A stretch of DNA of 64,000 bases from Rudanella lutea DSM 19387 (GTDB lineage Bacteria; Bacteroidota; Bacteroidia; Cytophagales; Spirosomataceae). This document shows, piece after piece, positions 1 through 9,280 of this stretch. Position 1 is the first letter of the stretch. Each line of letters starts with the position of its first letter. The DNA lies in assembly GCF_000383955.1 (NCBI RefSeq), contig NZ_KB913013.1, positions 3,305,694 through 3,369,693 of the forward strand, given 5' to 3'. Made by a program: the position numbers and the translations under genes. The notes under the pieces were generated by a model. That model searched no databases and was not told where the DNA came from. It was given only the letters and a program-made list of their open reading frames with translations.

Positions 1-17
1 CATAAACCACAAACTAA

Positions 18-1052
18 TTAAGGCTTGAGCACCACTTTCATCAGCCCTTTTTCGTGGCTGTAGAGTCGGTCGAACCAGGCCGCGCCCTCGCTCAGGGGAA
101 CTTCGGCGCTCAGAATAGCCCCCACATCAATCTTACCCGATGAGATAAGGGCCAGCGAGGCTTCGTATTCACCGTTGATGGCGCACGAACCCTGTAAGCG
201 CAACTGTTCGGTTACAATTTTCTGCATCGGAATCTCAACCGTTGGGGTCAGGTTGCCTACCAGCGTAATGGTAGCCCCTTTCCGAACACAGGCAATGGCG
301 GTGTTGATGGTGGCATTGGCCCCGACCACCTCAAAGGCCACGTCGGCCCCGCGCCCGTGTGTGAGTTGTTTTACCCTGGCGGCCAGGTCGGTTTCGGTAC
401 GGGCGTTGAACGTATGGGTAGCCCCAAGCTTGAGCGCCAGCGCCAGCCGGTCGTCGTCGAGGTCAATAGCGATGATGGGCGCTGCACCGGCCAGTTTGAG
501 GGCCTGAATCACAAATAAACCAATCATACCCGCACCTACCACCACGGCAGAGTCGTTCAGTTGCAAAGGCGTAAGGCTGAGCGCGTGCAGGGCTACCGCC
601 ACCGGTTCTACCATGGCTGCCTGCGTAAACGTGACGTTGTCGGGAATGCGGTACATGATGTGTTGCGGCACCGTCACGAACTCGGCGAAGGCTCCATGCC
701 GCCGGAAGTTCGGCGTTGATACGCCCACTACTTCGCGGTCGTCGCTGAGGTTGTACATACCCCGTCGGCTGTACCAGTCATCCAGCTTGTACACCGTTGA
801 GTCGAACGTAACCCGGTCGCCCACGGCCCATTCGTGGACATCAGGGCCCAGTTCAGCAATAATGCCCGAAGCTTCATGCCCCATGATAATCGGGGGCATG
901 CGCCGGCCGCTGCTGCCGTCCATCCCATGCACGTCGGAGCCGCAGATACCCACGGCCTGTACCCGAATCAACACCTCGCCCGGTCCGGGTTTGGGTACGG
1001 GCATTTCCTGATAATCGAGTTGCTTGTATTGGTTTAAAACGAGTGCTTTCAT
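18..1052 (-). CDS. Zinc-dependent medium-chain alcohol/polyol dehydrogenase
   Basis: Medium-chain dehydrogenase of the sorbitol/threonine/galactitol-phosphate branch, which oxidises a secondary hydroxyl with NAD(P) in the cytoplasm. The catalytic zinc ligands are visible: Cys37 in GICGSD, His59-Glu60 in GHE and Glu149 in MVEP. The Rossmann motif GAGMIG is at 173-178. The lobe that usually carries four structural-zinc cysteines (about residues 82-112) has none, so the second zinc is probably missing. Length (344 aa) is normal and the ATG is clear. It lies 36 bp downstream of the EVE-McrB gene on the same strand, but an inverted repeat fills that gap. The substrate cannot be read from the sequence. 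Confidence 0.9.
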   Translation of the reverse strand: MKALVLNQYKQLDYQEMPVPKPGPGEVLIRVQAVGICGSDVHGMDGSSGRRMPPIIMGHEASGIIAELGPDVHEWAVGDRVTFDSTVYKLDDWYSRRGMYNLSDDREVVGVSTPNFRRHGAFAEFVTVPQHIMYRIPDNVTFTQAAMVEPVAVALHALSLTPLQLNDSAVVVGAGMIGLFVIQALKLAGAAPIIAIDLDDDRLALALKLGATHTFNARTETDLAARVKQLTHGRGADVAFEVVGANATINTAIACVRKGATITLVGNLTPTVEIPMQKIVTEQLRLQGSCAINGEYEASLALISSGKIDVGAILSAEVPLSEGAAWFDRLYSHEKGLMKVVLKP

Positions 1053-1060
1053 GGCTAAGG

Positions 1061-1112
1061 GGGAAAAGTGAAAGAGCGAAAGAGCGTTTCACTCTTTCAC
1101 TCTTTCGCTCAT
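1061..1112. repeat. Inverted repeat A (GTGAAAGAGCGAAAGAG arms)
   Basis: An imperfect hairpin with 8-bp periodic arms: a purine-rich left arm at 1066-1086 and a pyrimidine-rich right arm at 1087-1110. The right arm overlaps the end of the EVE-McrB gene and encodes its last residues (SERVKE). The 13-mer GTGAAAGAGCGAA also occurs in inverted repeat D at 46768-46780. It lies between two co-directional genes. Confidence 0.75.
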
Positions 1113-3161
1113 TGGTTTCTGGTATATAAAAATGAATGCTTCTTTCGGGACTTGCCCAAACTCACCGGCGGTCAGGTGCGGATTTATTTCGTAGGTCACT
1201 ACCTCGTCCATCTCATTGGGGTTTTCGCCGAACAACTCGCGCGCCAGGGCCGGGGTGTACTGCTTTTTTACCCAGATGAGCCGCTGCTCAGGCGTTTTAC
1301 CCCAGGCTTTATGGTCGCCCAGCACAAGCTGAATCTTGTGCCAGTCGCCGTAAAAATACTCCTGCAACAACGGGATAATAGTATCCCGGAACACAATCGC
1401 TAGGGTATCGAGCGAGTCGACACCCATCAGGTACGCATGACCAATCTGATGGTCGCGGTCGTAAAGGTATTCGATGCGCTCGTTGAGGGTTCGCAGCAGG
1501 GCCGCCAAATCGACTCCGTCGACCGTACCCAGCAGGGCAGGGTTGGGCAACACCTCCCGGAAGCTAAACCGTCGGCGTAAGGCTAGGTCGAGTAGGGCAA
1601 TAGAGCGGTCGGCGGTGTTCATCGACCCCACAATGTACAGGTTGGCAGGCACCCCAAAGCGCTCCTGCGAGTAGGGCAGGGTGAGCCAGAGTTCCTGTTC
1701 ATGCCCAAGTCGTTTGCCCTCTTCCAGCAGGGTAATCAGCTCGCCCAGTACCCCGGCAATATTGGCCCGGTTTATCTCGTCGATGAGCAACACGTGCGGA
1801 GGTGCCTCCCGGAATCGCCGTTGCCGGTTGGCGGGGGTATCGTTCAGGCAGTCGGCCATGGTTGCGTAGCCCGCCAGTTGCAGAGCGGTGAGGCAGGCCC
1901 GGTGAAAAATACCTTTACGGACTCGGTAGGCTACCTGTCCCTGAAGCGTTTCGGGCCGAATCCCCTCCACAAACTCTTCGTAGCTGTACGAGGCATGAAA
2001 CGTAACAAAATCGGCCCGTTGCCGGGTGGCGGTGGCGGTATGCAGCCAGTTGTGCTGTAACGAAAAGGTTTTCCCCGTACCCGGTGGGCCGTACAGAATA
2101 AGGTTACGCGGCTGATTGAGGGGCTGAACGGGCTCGGTCGGCTCCTCGGTTCCGTAGCCGACGGTGGTTTCTTCAACCCGATTGTCGAGTTCGGGCAGGC
2201 CGGCCAGTTGCCGGATCGCGTTGAACTGCTCGGGCGTCAGCTCCCAATTGGTCATGCCCTGCGGATTTTCAAAAATCCGCAACGGAGCCAGCAGCGGATG
2301 CTCACGTAACTGCGCCCGGCCAACGGGGTTGTCGAGCAGTTTTTCGTCGAACAGATACTCAACGGCCAGTCGCTCACCCGTAAACCGGTCGGGCGAGCGT
2401 ACGTACGCCGATGGCGACTCGGCCGCGCGAACCGTTGGGTCAGACGTGACGGTGCCAAACGCGTAGATACCGCTCTGCGCCCCCGATACCAGCACAGCAA
2501 ACCGGTCGCCCGAGCGCATCAGGGCTTTGTTGACCTGACTCACCCGAAACGTGCCGCCCAGCTCGCCTGCTATTTCAGCGGCCATATCGTAATATTTGGG
2601 GTACGCATGAAACACCCAATACCGAACGGGACCGGCGTTTTGCCCGTACCGAAACGTTTGGTTCAGCAGGCTTTCCCGAACGGCATCGTCCTCGGCCATG
2701 TCGTACAGGGCCGGGTTGTGCACGGCTTTGTGCGGCCCCCGGCGGGCGGTTTCGGTTAGTTCGACGAGGCAGTCCTGCCAGCAACGTTGCAGGGCAATAT
2801 TTTGCAGGAGATGCCCGTCCGACTCACCCAGCACGGCATAGGCATACGGCGAATTGTCGGAAAGCGGGATAAACGAAACCTCTTCAGCTTCGATCCGGTC
2901 CTGACATTCTCGTTTAATAAGCAGCCGAAACTCAGCCTCGCTGTTGCGGGCGCGCAGCAGGCGCAGAGCCGGAAAAAAATTGATGTTGGCCGTCAGGTCA
3001 TTGTCGCGCCCAACCACAAACGCGAGCCGGGCATCGCCATTGGGCAGGTTGACCACATCGATCAGTTCTTTCAACAGGCCGAAAAACCGTCGGATAGCTT
3101 CGGGCTGCCCAATGGCCCGCATGCGGTCGGTCAGAAGTTGCTGGTGGTCTTCGGCAATCAT
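1089..3161 (-). CDS. EVE-domain / McrB-like AAA+ NTPase (solo)
   Basis: A 690-aa protein with an N-terminal region of unknown fold (about 1-170), an EVE-like domain (about 178-312) and a C-terminal McrB-type AAA+ NTPase. EVE-like signs are YWVF at 181-184, [10 protein letters not shown] at 218-227 and [12 protein letters not shown] at 231-242. The NTPase has Walker A GPPGTGKT at 358-365, Walker B LLIDE at 458-462 and the McrB-type signature MNTADRS at 514-520. EVE domains of the PUA superfamily bind modified bases, and McrB partners translocate DNA or RNA for the McrC nuclease. No McrC lies on either side: a dehydrogenase is downstream and a divergent lipoprotein upstream. A role in modified-nucleic-acid restriction is inferred. 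The last codons lie within inverted repeat A. Confidence 0.85.
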   Translation of the reverse strand: MIAEDHQQLLTDRMRAIGQPEAIRRFFGLLKELIDVVNLPNGDARLAFVVGRDNDLTANINFFPALRLLRARNSEAEFRLLIKRECQDRIEAEEVSFIPLSDNSPYAYAVLGESDGHLLQNIALQRCWQDCLVELTETARRGPHKAVHNPALYDMAEDDAVRESLLNQTFRYGQNAGPVRYWVFHAYPKYYDMAAEIAGELGGTFRVSQVNKALMRSGDRFAVLVSGAQSGIYAFGTVTSDPTVRAAESPSAYVRSPDRFTGERLAVEYLFDEKLLDNPVGRAQLREHPLLAPLRIFENPQGMTNWELTPEQFNAIRQLAGLPELDNRVEETTVGYGTEEPTEPVQPLNQPRNLILYGPPGTGKTFSLQHNWLHTATATRQRADFVTFHASYSYEEFVEGIRPETLQGQVAYRVRKGIFHRACLTALQLAGYATMADCLNDTPANRQRRFREAPPHVLLIDEINRANIAGVLGELITLLEEGKRLGHEQELWLTLPYSQERFGVPANLYIVGSMNTADRSIALLDLALRRRFSFREVLPNPALLGTVDGVDLAALLRTLNERIEYLYDRDHQIGHAYLMGVDSLDTLAIVFRDTIIPLLQEYFYGDWHKIQLVLGDHKAWGKTPEQRLIWVKKQYTPALARELFGENPNEMDEVVTYEINPHLTAGEFGQVPKEAFIFIYQKPMSERVKE

Positions 3162-3335
3162 GCAAGGAGTAGACTCAGGATGGCTAAAATACGACTTTTT
3201 CGCCGGAATCTATTGATTGCACCCGCCGAAGGCTGTAGATTTAGGCTGATAAAACCAACGCCGGTTTGTCGGTCAGCCCCTTCGTTTAAGGGCTTTTCTG
3301 CACAGGTCGGCCAACTACCCGAACTGCTCGTTGTG

Positions 3336-4190
3336 ATGACCTGCCGCCTTTCTCTACTAACGATTTTTTGCCTTTTGCTGTGGGTTGGATGTACAGACAA
3401 GCCCAACCCGGCACCGGTTAGGTGCGCTGTAGTGAGTGTGGCCGATCAGCTCGACGCGGGTGGCCGCCTGACCGATCAGATGCTGCGGTCGTTTACCTAC
3501 ACGGCTGGGCAACTTACTCAACTCGCCGAACGCAATACCGACCGCCAACTGGCTCTGACGGTTGAATACGGGGCCAACGGGCAGTTGCTGCGGGCATCGA
3601 CGGGTAGTTTTACGATTGCGTTTGATTACACGTCGGGGCAGGCGTTTCCCAGTCGCGCTACGTCTATTCAGGGAGGGAATCCGCAGGCGGTTTATGACCT
3701 GGCCTACTCGGCCAATAACAAACTGGCGCGGGTGTTTGAAAATCGGCAGGTGTTGGCCCCCAACTCGCTTGTACGCTCGCGGGAGTACCTGTTTACCTAC
3801 GATGATAACGGTAATATGATCACCGAAAAACTGAAATCAACGCTGAACGATAGATCAACCGTTGAGCAGGAAACCGATTTTACTTATGGCACTGGTATGG
3901 GGCCCATGGCCAACTTTTCCCAGCCCGTGCTGCTCACGGTGGCTTCGCTGAGCCAATACGTCGAAACCATGCCAGGGCAATTCTGGCAGCAGCGGATCTT
4001 GAAAGAGTACAAGACTTACAATGCCCGAAACGGCGTGCGGAGTGCCGTGCGCGAAACCGCCACGTTTACGCCCGCCCTCGACGGTGATAACCGCCTGATT
4101 GGGCAGGAGCAAAATACGGTAAGCACGACCAGCAGTGGTCAGACGTTTACGCGTCGAAACAAACTGACCTTCGCGTATCAATGTCAGTAG
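3336..4190 (+). CDS. Putative lipoprotein with YD-repeat-like segments
   Basis: A 284-aa protein of unknown function. The reading frame is open upstream to 2787, but that part lies opposite the EVE-McrB gene; the ATG at 3336 starts a good export signal. That signal is a hydrophobic stretch followed by WVGC, with Cys19 as the likely lipidated residue, although Trp at -3 is unusual for a lipobox. The body contains YDLAYSANNKLARV and YLFTYDDNGN, which resemble the YD/RHS-type beta repeats seen in DUF4595-like Bacteroidota lipoproteins. It converges on the FAD/Fe-S gene with only 6 bp between the stop codons. Confidence 0.7.
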   Translation: MTCRLSLLTIFCLLLWVGCTDKPNPAPVRCAVVSVADQLDAGGRLTDQMLRSFTYTAGQLTQLAERNTDRQLALTVEYGANGQLLRASTGSFTIAFDYTSGQAFPSRATSIQGGNPQAVYDLAYSANNKLARVFENRQVLAPNSLVRSREYLFTYDDNGNMITEKLKSTLNDRSTVEQETDFTYGTGMGPMANFSQPVLLTVASLSQYVETMPGQFWQQRILKEYKTYNARNGVRSAVRETATFTPALDGDNRLIGQEQNTVSTTSSGQTFTRRNKLTFAYQCQ

Positions 4191-4196
4191 GCAGAT

Positions 4197-7190
4197 TTAA
4201 GCCAGGGCATCGTACAAAATCTCGGCGGGGTGTTGTGCTTTACGGCCCGTTCCGTCTTTGATCTGATGGCGGCACGATGTTCCCGGTGCGGCAATGAGCA
4301 CATCGTCGGCTGAGGCCCGAACCGCCGGAAAAAGCACCAACTCTCCAATCTGCATCGATAGCTCGAAATGCTCGGCTTCGTAACCAAACGACCCCGCCAT
4401 ACCGCAACAGCCCGATGGAATCAGTTGCGTACTGTAGTTTTTGGGCAGCGACAGAATTTTACGGACCGGCACCAGACTCGATAGGGCTTTTTGGTGACAG
4501 TGGCCGTGAATCTTCACCATTCGGGTATCGGTTCGGAACTGCTCAGGGCGCACCCGTTTGGCGTCGGCTTCGCGGGCCAGCCACTCCTCAAACAGATATG
4601 TGTGTTGGGCAATCCGTTGGGCGTCGGCTTTCAGTTCAGACGGTACCAGGTCGGGGTATTCGTCGCGGAAGGTCAGAATAGCCGACGGTTCGAGGCCCAC
4701 AAGGGGCGTTTGCTCCGAAACCGAGTCGCGCAACAGAGTCACATTCCGAATGGCAAGTTTACGGGCGTCGTCGACTAAGCCTTTGGACAGATACGTTCGG
4801 CCACTTTCGGCCGTTTTGGGTATCTGCACGGTGTAGCCCAACCGTTCGAGTAGCTTCACGGCTTTCTGCCCAACTTCCACATCGTTGAAATCGGTAAACT
4901 CGTCAATATAGAGCAGGATAGAAGGGTTACCGGCGTCCGTTTTCTGGCGCTCGCTTTGGCTCCACTTCTTTACGGTTTGGCCCGCCAGCCGGGGCATGGT
5001 ACGGTCGGGGTGGAAACCCACGAGCCGGTTAGCGAGTCGGCGGAGGGCGGGTCTGTCGTAAATGGCATTGTACGCCCAGGGGGCCAGGCTCGCCAGCGAC
5101 ATCAGCCGGGTGAAGTTGCCCACCAGCCGGGCCCGCAGCGGCACTCCCTTTTGGTGATACTGCTGCTGGGTAAACTCGGCCTTCATCCGGGCCATATCCA
5201 CGCTGCTGGGGCACTCGGCCTTACAGGCTTTGCACGACAGGCAGAGGTCGAGTACTTCCTTAACTTCCTCAAAATCATGTGCCGACGGTTGCTGGGTGTC
5301 GGTGTAAAAATGCCGCAACATGTTGGCGCGGGCCCGTGTGGTGTCGCGCTCGCGCCGGGTAGCCATGTAGCTGGGGCACATAGTACCGCCCGAAAGGTGC
5401 GTTTTGCGGCAATCGCCCGAACCGGAGCATTTTTCAGCCAGCTCGAGTAGGCCCCCATCGCGCGAGAAATCAAACACTGTAGCGGGCTGCGGCACAACCC
5501 GGTCGGCCTCGTACCGCAGAAAGGCGTTCATCGGGGGCGTATCGACTACTTTGCCGGGGTTAAAAATACCCGCTGGGTCCCACAGGTTTTTGAGGGCGCG
5601 ACAGAGTTCATAATTGGCCTCGCCGAGCATAAACGGAATAAACTCACCCCGGAGCCGCCCATCGCCGTGTTCGCCCGAAAGGGCTCCGCCGTACTTTTTG
5701 ACTAATGCGGCCGTATCGGCCAATAACGCCCGGAATTTGGCCTGCCCTTCGCTCGATTTGAGGTTAATCAGGGGCAAAACATGCAGCTCGCCCGCTCCCG
5801 CATGGGCCGAGTATTCGAGGGTGAGGCCGTGTTTTTCGAGGGCCATCCGGTCCAGCTCGTCAATGTAGTCGGGCAGGTCGACGGGGTCAACGGCGCAGTC
5901 TTCGATCACGTTCGCGGGTTTGTCGTCGCCCGGAATGTTGTACATGATACTCAGCCCCGCCTTGCGCAAAGCCCAGGGTTTCAGGGTTTCGTCGCCTTCC
6001 AGAATCGGGTAGGCATACCCCATGTTCCGGGCGCGGAGATCGGCCACGAAGGCTTCGGCCCGGCTTCGGGCGCTCTGAAGGGCATCGGCAAAAAACTCAA
6101 CCATCAACACTGCCTTGGGGTCGCCCTCTACCGGATGGGGTTCCACAAATGCGCGGTTTTTGGTTTGCTCGATGTTTGTTTTGGTCAGTTGCAGAATGTA
6201 GTCGTCGACCAGCTCCGAGGCCGCACAGTGGTGCTCAAGAGCGACCAAATTGGCTTCCAGCGACTGACGTAATGTGGTAAAGTGCCCACATACCAGGGCC
6301 ACGTCGCTCGGCGGCACCGGCAGCAAATTCAACCGGGCTTCGGTAATCAGGCACAGCGTTCCTTCCGATCCGGCAATGAGGTTGGCAAAATTGAACGTTG
6401 CCGTTGCCGGAGCTGATGGCTCGAAAAAGGGTACCAGTTCATCAACGGCGTAACCCGTATTCCGGCGTTTTACGGTTGGTTTGGGGTAGCCGTCTTTAAT
6501 ATTCTGAATAATGACCGGGTCCGACAGCCAGGTCTTAAACTGCTGATATAGTTTCTGTTCGAGGGGACTGGCTACGTTTTCGCCCCGGCATTTGGCCTCG
6601 TACTGCGCGCGGGTGAGCGTGCCGAAGGTCACCTCGGTGCCGTCGCTCAGGATAGAACGCACCTCAAGTAGATGATCGCGGGTGGTGCCCCAGATAATGG
6701 AGTGCAGGCCGCAGGAGTTGTTGCCAATCATGCCGCCAACCATAGCCCGGCTGGCGGTGGAGGTTTCGGGACCAAACAAAAGACCGTGCGGCTTCAGAAA
6801 CTTGTTCAAGTCGTCACGGATGACGCCCGGTCGCACCCGCACCCAACGCTCAGTAGGGTTCAGCTCCAGAATCTGACCAAAATATTTCGAGATGTCGACT
6901 ACAATGCCACTACCCACTACCTGCCCCGCCAGCGACGTACCGGCCGCCCGCGGAATAAGCCCGACCGGTGCGCCCGGTTGGCTGTGTTCACGCGCAAACC
7001 GAACCAGCCGCTTCAAATCCTCTACCGATTTAGGCAAGGCGACTGCTATGGGCATTTCCTGATACACGGAGGCATCGGTCGCGTAGAGTTTGCGCTGAGC
7101 GGTATGCTCGGGCGAGGCATCGAAATACAAATCGCCTTCAAATGATTCGCGGAGCTGGGCAAAGGGTAAGTTGGGGGCAATGAAGAACAT
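4197..7190 (-). CDS. FAD-linked oxidase / 4Fe-4S / CCG-domain dehydrogenase (YdiJ-like)
   Basis: A 997-aa single-chain 2-hydroxyacid dehydrogenase of the YdiJ/GlcD-GlcF fused type. The N-terminal half is a FAD-binding type 4 domain plus FAD-oxidase C domain, with PRAAGTSLAGQ and GSEGTLCLITEA visible. Two ferredoxin-like cysteine clusters follow, starting near Cys588 (CSGSGDC) and Cys650 (CLSCKACKAEC), and then a heterodisulfide-reductase-like CCG region with GHCHQK and GCCGMAG. Family knowledge predicts oxidation of D-2-hydroxyglutarate or D-lactate with electrons passed through Fe-S centres to the quinone pool. Length matches fused family members (about 1000 aa). It is transcribed alone downstream of the ahcY terminator. 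The exact substrate is unknown. Confidence 0.92.
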   Translation of the reverse strand: MFFIAPNLPFAQLRESFEGDLYFDASPEHTAQRKLYATDASVYQEMPIAVALPKSVEDLKRLVRFAREHSQPGAPVGLIPRAAGTSLAGQVVGSGIVVDISKYFGQILELNPTERWVRVRPGVIRDDLNKFLKPHGLLFGPETSTASRAMVGGMIGNNSCGLHSIIWGTTRDHLLEVRSILSDGTEVTFGTLTRAQYEAKCRGENVASPLEQKLYQQFKTWLSDPVIIQNIKDGYPKPTVKRRNTGYAVDELVPFFEPSAPATATFNFANLIAGSEGTLCLITEARLNLLPVPPSDVALVCGHFTTLRQSLEANLVALEHHCAASELVDDYILQLTKTNIEQTKNRAFVEPHPVEGDPKAVLMVEFFADALQSARSRAEAFVADLRARNMGYAYPILEGDETLKPWALRKAGLSIMYNIPGDDKPANVIEDCAVDPVDLPDYIDELDRMALEKHGLTLEYSAHAGAGELHVLPLINLKSSEGQAKFRALLADTAALVKKYGGALSGEHGDGRLRGEFIPFMLGEANYELCRALKNLWDPAGIFNPGKVVDTPPMNAFLRYEADRVVPQPATVFDFSRDGGLLELAEKCSGSGDCRKTHLSGGTMCPSYMATRRERDTTRARANMLRHFYTDTQQPSAHDFEEVKEVLDLCLSCKACKAECPSSVDMARMKAEFTQQQYHQKGVPLRARLVGNFTRLMSLASLAPWAYNAIYDRPALRRLANRLVGFHPDRTMPRLAGQTVKKWSQSERQKTDAGNPSILLYIDEFTDFNDVEVGQKAVKLLERLGYTVQIPKTAESGRTYLSKGLVDDARKLAIRNVTLLRDSVSEQTPLVGLEPSAILTFRDEYPDLVPSELKADAQRIAQHTYLFEEWLAREADAKRVRPEQFRTDTRMVKIHGHCHQKALSSLVPVRKILSLPKNYSTQLIPSGCCGMAGSFGYEAEHFELSMQIGELVLFPAVRASADDVLIAAPGTSCRHQIKDGTGRKAQHPAEILYDALA

Positions 7191-7214
7191 AGCACGGGGT
7201 GGTCAAATCCGGCG

Positions 7215-7222
7215 TAAAGATA
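7215..7222 (-). promoter_or_regulatory. Possible -7 box for the FAD/Fe-S gene
   Basis: The minus strand reads TATCTTTA, one base from the Bacteroidota -7 consensus TAnnTTTG, about 25 bp upstream of the ATG at 7190. No TTG sits at the usual 19-21 bp upstream, so this is tentative. Confidence 0.35.
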
Positions 7223-7247
7223 CGATGTGCAGGGCGGGTTTTATGAA

Positions 7248-7281
7248 ACAAAAAAGCGCGACCCCGTTTCCGGGGCCGCGC
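7248..7281 (-). terminator. Rho-independent terminator downstream of ahcY
   Basis: On the minus strand a GC-rich stem (GCGCGGCCCCG / CGGGGTCGCGC, plus positions 7256-7281) with a GAAA-type loop is followed by a run of T with one interruption. It ends the ahcY transcript before the FAD/Fe-S gene. Confidence 0.85.
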
Positions 7282-7289
7282 CTATTTCC

Positions 7290-7400
7290 GTAGAAACGCA
7301 ACCTGTTGCGTCTCATATCCGGTAGGTTGTATCCGTCAGTTTTCTTCAGGCATGGCAAAAGAATGGCTGACGCATGTGAGACGCAAAATTTTGCGTCTCT
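7290..7400. repeat. Paired GAGACGCA/TGCGTCTC palindromic repeat, copy 1
   Basis: Two short palindromes bracket a spacer of about 65 bp. The first, at 7293-7315, is degenerate (AAACGCAacctgTTGCGTCTC). The second, at 7378-7399, is a perfect 22-bp palindrome (GAGACGCAAAA and its complement). The block shares CCGG after the first palindrome and GCTGACGC before the second with the block at 63262-63346, so the two are copies of one composite element. It lies between the ahcY stop codon and its terminator. Confidence 0.8.
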
Positions 7401-7407
7401 GCGGGTC

Positions 7408-8724
7408 TTAATACCGGTACATTTCGGCTTTGAAGGGACCTTCAACCTGAACACCGATGTAGTCGGCCTGCTCCTGCTCCAGTGGCTCCAGCCGGGCACC
7501 CACGTGGGCGAGGTGCAAAGCTGCTACCTTCTCATCGAGTTTCTTCGGGAGTACATACACCTTGTTCTCGTACTTGTCTGAGTTTGCCCACAGTTCGAGC
7601 TGCGCCAGCGTTTGGTTCGAGAACGAGCACGACATCACAAATGAGGGGTGACCCATCGCGCAACCCAGGTTTACCAGACGGCCTTCGGCCAGTACGATAA
7701 TCTCCTTGCCGTCGATCTCGTACATGTCAACCTGTGGTTTGATTTGGCTCTTCGTATGGCCGTAGTTGTCATTGAGCCACGCCATGTCGATTTCGTTGTC
7801 GAAGTGGCCGATGTTACAAACGATTGATTTGTCGCGCATAGCCCGGAAGTGACGGTCTTTGATGATCCGAACGTTGCCCGTAGCTGTTACGAAGATGTTG
7901 GCGCGGGTTACGGCCTCATCCATCGGAACTACTTCGTACCCGTCCATAGCGGCCTGCAGGGCGCAGATGGGGTCGATTTCGGTCACCAGTACCCGGCAAC
8001 CGGCACCGCGCAGCGACTCGGCCGAACCTTTGCCTACATCACCATAGCCAGCTACAACGGCTACTTTACCAGCCAGCATAAGGTCGGTAGCCCGGCGGAT
8101 CGCGTCGACGAGCGACTCGCGGCAACCGTATTTGTTATCGAACTTCGACTTCGTTACCGAGTCGTTTACGTTGATGGCGGGCAGGTGCAGCGTGCCATTT
8201 TTCATCCGCTCGTACAGGCGGTGAACCCCCGTGGTAGTTTCTTCTGACAGACCCTTGATGCCCGAAATCAGCTCAGGATACACGTCGAATACCATGTTGG
8301 TGAGGTCGCCACCGTCGTCCAGAATCATGTTGAGGGGCTTGCGCTCTTCGCCGAAGAACAGCGTTTGCTCAATGCACCAGTTGAATTCTTCTTCGTTCAT
8401 GCCTTTCCAGGCGTACACGGGAATACCCGCAGCCGCAATGGCAGCCGCAGCGTGATCCTGCGTAGAGAAGATATTGCATGACGACCAGGTTACGTCGGCA
8501 CCGAGTTCAACGAGGGTTTCGATCAGTACGGCGGTTTGGATAGTCATGTGGAGGCAACCCGCAATACGGGCACCGGCCAATGGCTTGGTTGGGCCAAACT
8601 CCTGCCGAAGCGCCATCAGGCCGGGCATTTCAGCCTCAGCCAGTTTGATTTCTTTGCGGCCCCACTCGGCCAGCGCGATGTCCTTTACTTTGTAAGGAAC
8701 GTAAGCGGATGTTTGCGTTGACAT
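7408..8724 (-). CDS. ahcY: S-adenosylhomocysteine hydrolase (adenosylhomocysteinase)
   Basis: Splits S-adenosylhomocysteine into adenosine and homocysteine, using bound NAD, and so relieves product inhibition of methyltransferases. The 438-aa length fits the bacterial enzyme. Diagnostic stretches include the NAD-binding motif [15 protein letters not shown], the adenosine-pocket segments [15 protein letters not shown] and [16 protein letters not shown], and the C-terminal [13 protein letters not shown]. The C-terminus ends KAEMYRY as is usual. It is probably monocistronic: a -7 box lies at 8792-8799, and the repeat at 7290-7400 plus a strong terminator follow. Confidence 0.98.
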   Translation of the reverse strand: MSTQTSAYVPYKVKDIALAEWGRKEIKLAEAEMPGLMALRQEFGPTKPLAGARIAGCLHMTIQTAVLIETLVELGADVTWSSCNIFSTQDHAAAAIAAAGIPVYAWKGMNEEEFNWCIEQTLFFGEERKPLNMILDDGGDLTNMVFDVYPELISGIKGLSEETTTGVHRLYERMKNGTLHLPAINVNDSVTKSKFDNKYGCRESLVDAIRRATDLMLAGKVAVVAGYGDVGKGSAESLRGAGCRVLVTEIDPICALQAAMDGYEVVPMDEAVTRANIFVTATGNVRIIKDRHFRAMRDKSIVCNIGHFDNEIDMAWLNDNYGHTKSQIKPQVDMYEIDGKEIIVLAEGRLVNLGCAMGHPSFVMSCSFSNQTLAQLELWANSDKYENKVYVLPKKLDEKVAALHLAHVGARLEPLEQEQADYIGVQVEGPFKAEMYRY

Positions 8725-8791
8725 TCTCCGAACTTGTTTGTTTTTCCGGTTGGTAATCAGTACCCAACAGGCGCGGTTTCTAAATAAAGTG

Positions 8792-8799
8792 CAAAATTA
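8792..8799 (-). promoter_or_regulatory. -7 box TAATTTTG upstream of ahcY
   Basis: The minus strand carries a perfect match to TAnnTTTG 68-75 bp before the ahcY ATG, implying a leader of about 60 nt. A TTTG is present 12 bp upstream, nearer than the usual spacing, so the -33 element is uncertain. Confidence 0.5.
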
Positions 8800-8821
8800 C
8801 ACAATGGTTGGCAAACTACCT

Positions 8822-8923
8822 TTATTTATCGCCGAGAGTAGACAACAATGCGTGTACCTCCTGTTTCAACGTAGGAAGATGTATGGCAATATCAGCTAAG
8901 TACTTGCGAATGTCGCGCTGCAT
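8822..8923 (-). pseudogene. HEPN (DUF86/HepT-like) toxin remnant, N-terminal stub
   Basis: A 33-codon frame starting MQRDIRKYLADIAIH and ending in TAA. It overlaps the 3' end of the MNT gene by 32 bp, as HEPN toxin genes commonly do with their MNT partner. RDIRKYLxDI is the typical start of DUF86 HEPN proteins in Bacteroidota, which are normally about 110-115 aa and carry the RNase motif RxxxxxH further on. Here the frame stops before any catalytic motif, and the following sequence is the ahcY promoter region. I infer a deletion that disarmed the toxin. Confidence 0.6.
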
Positions 8924-9227
8924 AGAGGAGTTCTTTAGTAGCTTCCACCGAGCGAGCGAAGTAGGGGTTTTTGAACGGCTGGTTCAAAAGCAGATCAACT
9001 TTGCGCCCGAACAACCGGCTAAATTCTTCCAGCAAATTAAAATAGAGGAGTCCTTTCTGTTCGGGAGCAAGCTGAGAGGGCAATTCAAGCAGTAAATCGA
9101 TATCGCTTCGTTGGTCATCAAATTCTGCTGTCGTGATCGAACCGAATGCATACAAGCGCTCTACCCCAAATTGTTCACATAATTGAGTGATTTGTGTTTG
9201 GTACCGGTGAAGAAACGGATGAAGCAT
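8892..9227 (-). CDS. MNT-type minimal nucleotidyltransferase (MntA-like antitoxin)
   Basis: A 111-aa DNA-polymerase-beta-fold nucleotidyltransferase. From the ATG at 9227 the active-site motif is Gly29-Ser30 followed by Asp42 and Asp44 (GS...SDIDLLLE), with a third Asp78 in KVDLLL, so all metal ligands are present. A GTG two codons upstream is a weaker start. Related MntA antitoxins di- or tri-AMPylate their HEPN ribonuclease partner to silence it. Here the partner is reduced to a 33-residue remnant overlapping the 3' end, so this looks like an orphan antitoxin with an apparently intact active site. Confidence 0.88.
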   Translation of the reverse strand: MLHPFLHRYQTQITQLCEQFGVERLYAFGSITTAEFDDQRSDIDLLLELPSQLAPEQKGLLYFNLLEEFSRLFGRKVDLLLNQPFKNPYFARSVEATKELLYAARHSQVLS

Positions 9228-9280
9228 GGTCACTATTGGTGATATTGGCTATACAATAATACAACAAAAACAGGTGGTAA

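Noticed and set aside
2787-3335. Long N-terminal extension of the lipoprotein frame
   Set aside because: It lies opposite the EVE-McrB coding region, and a signal sequence begins at the ATG at 3336.
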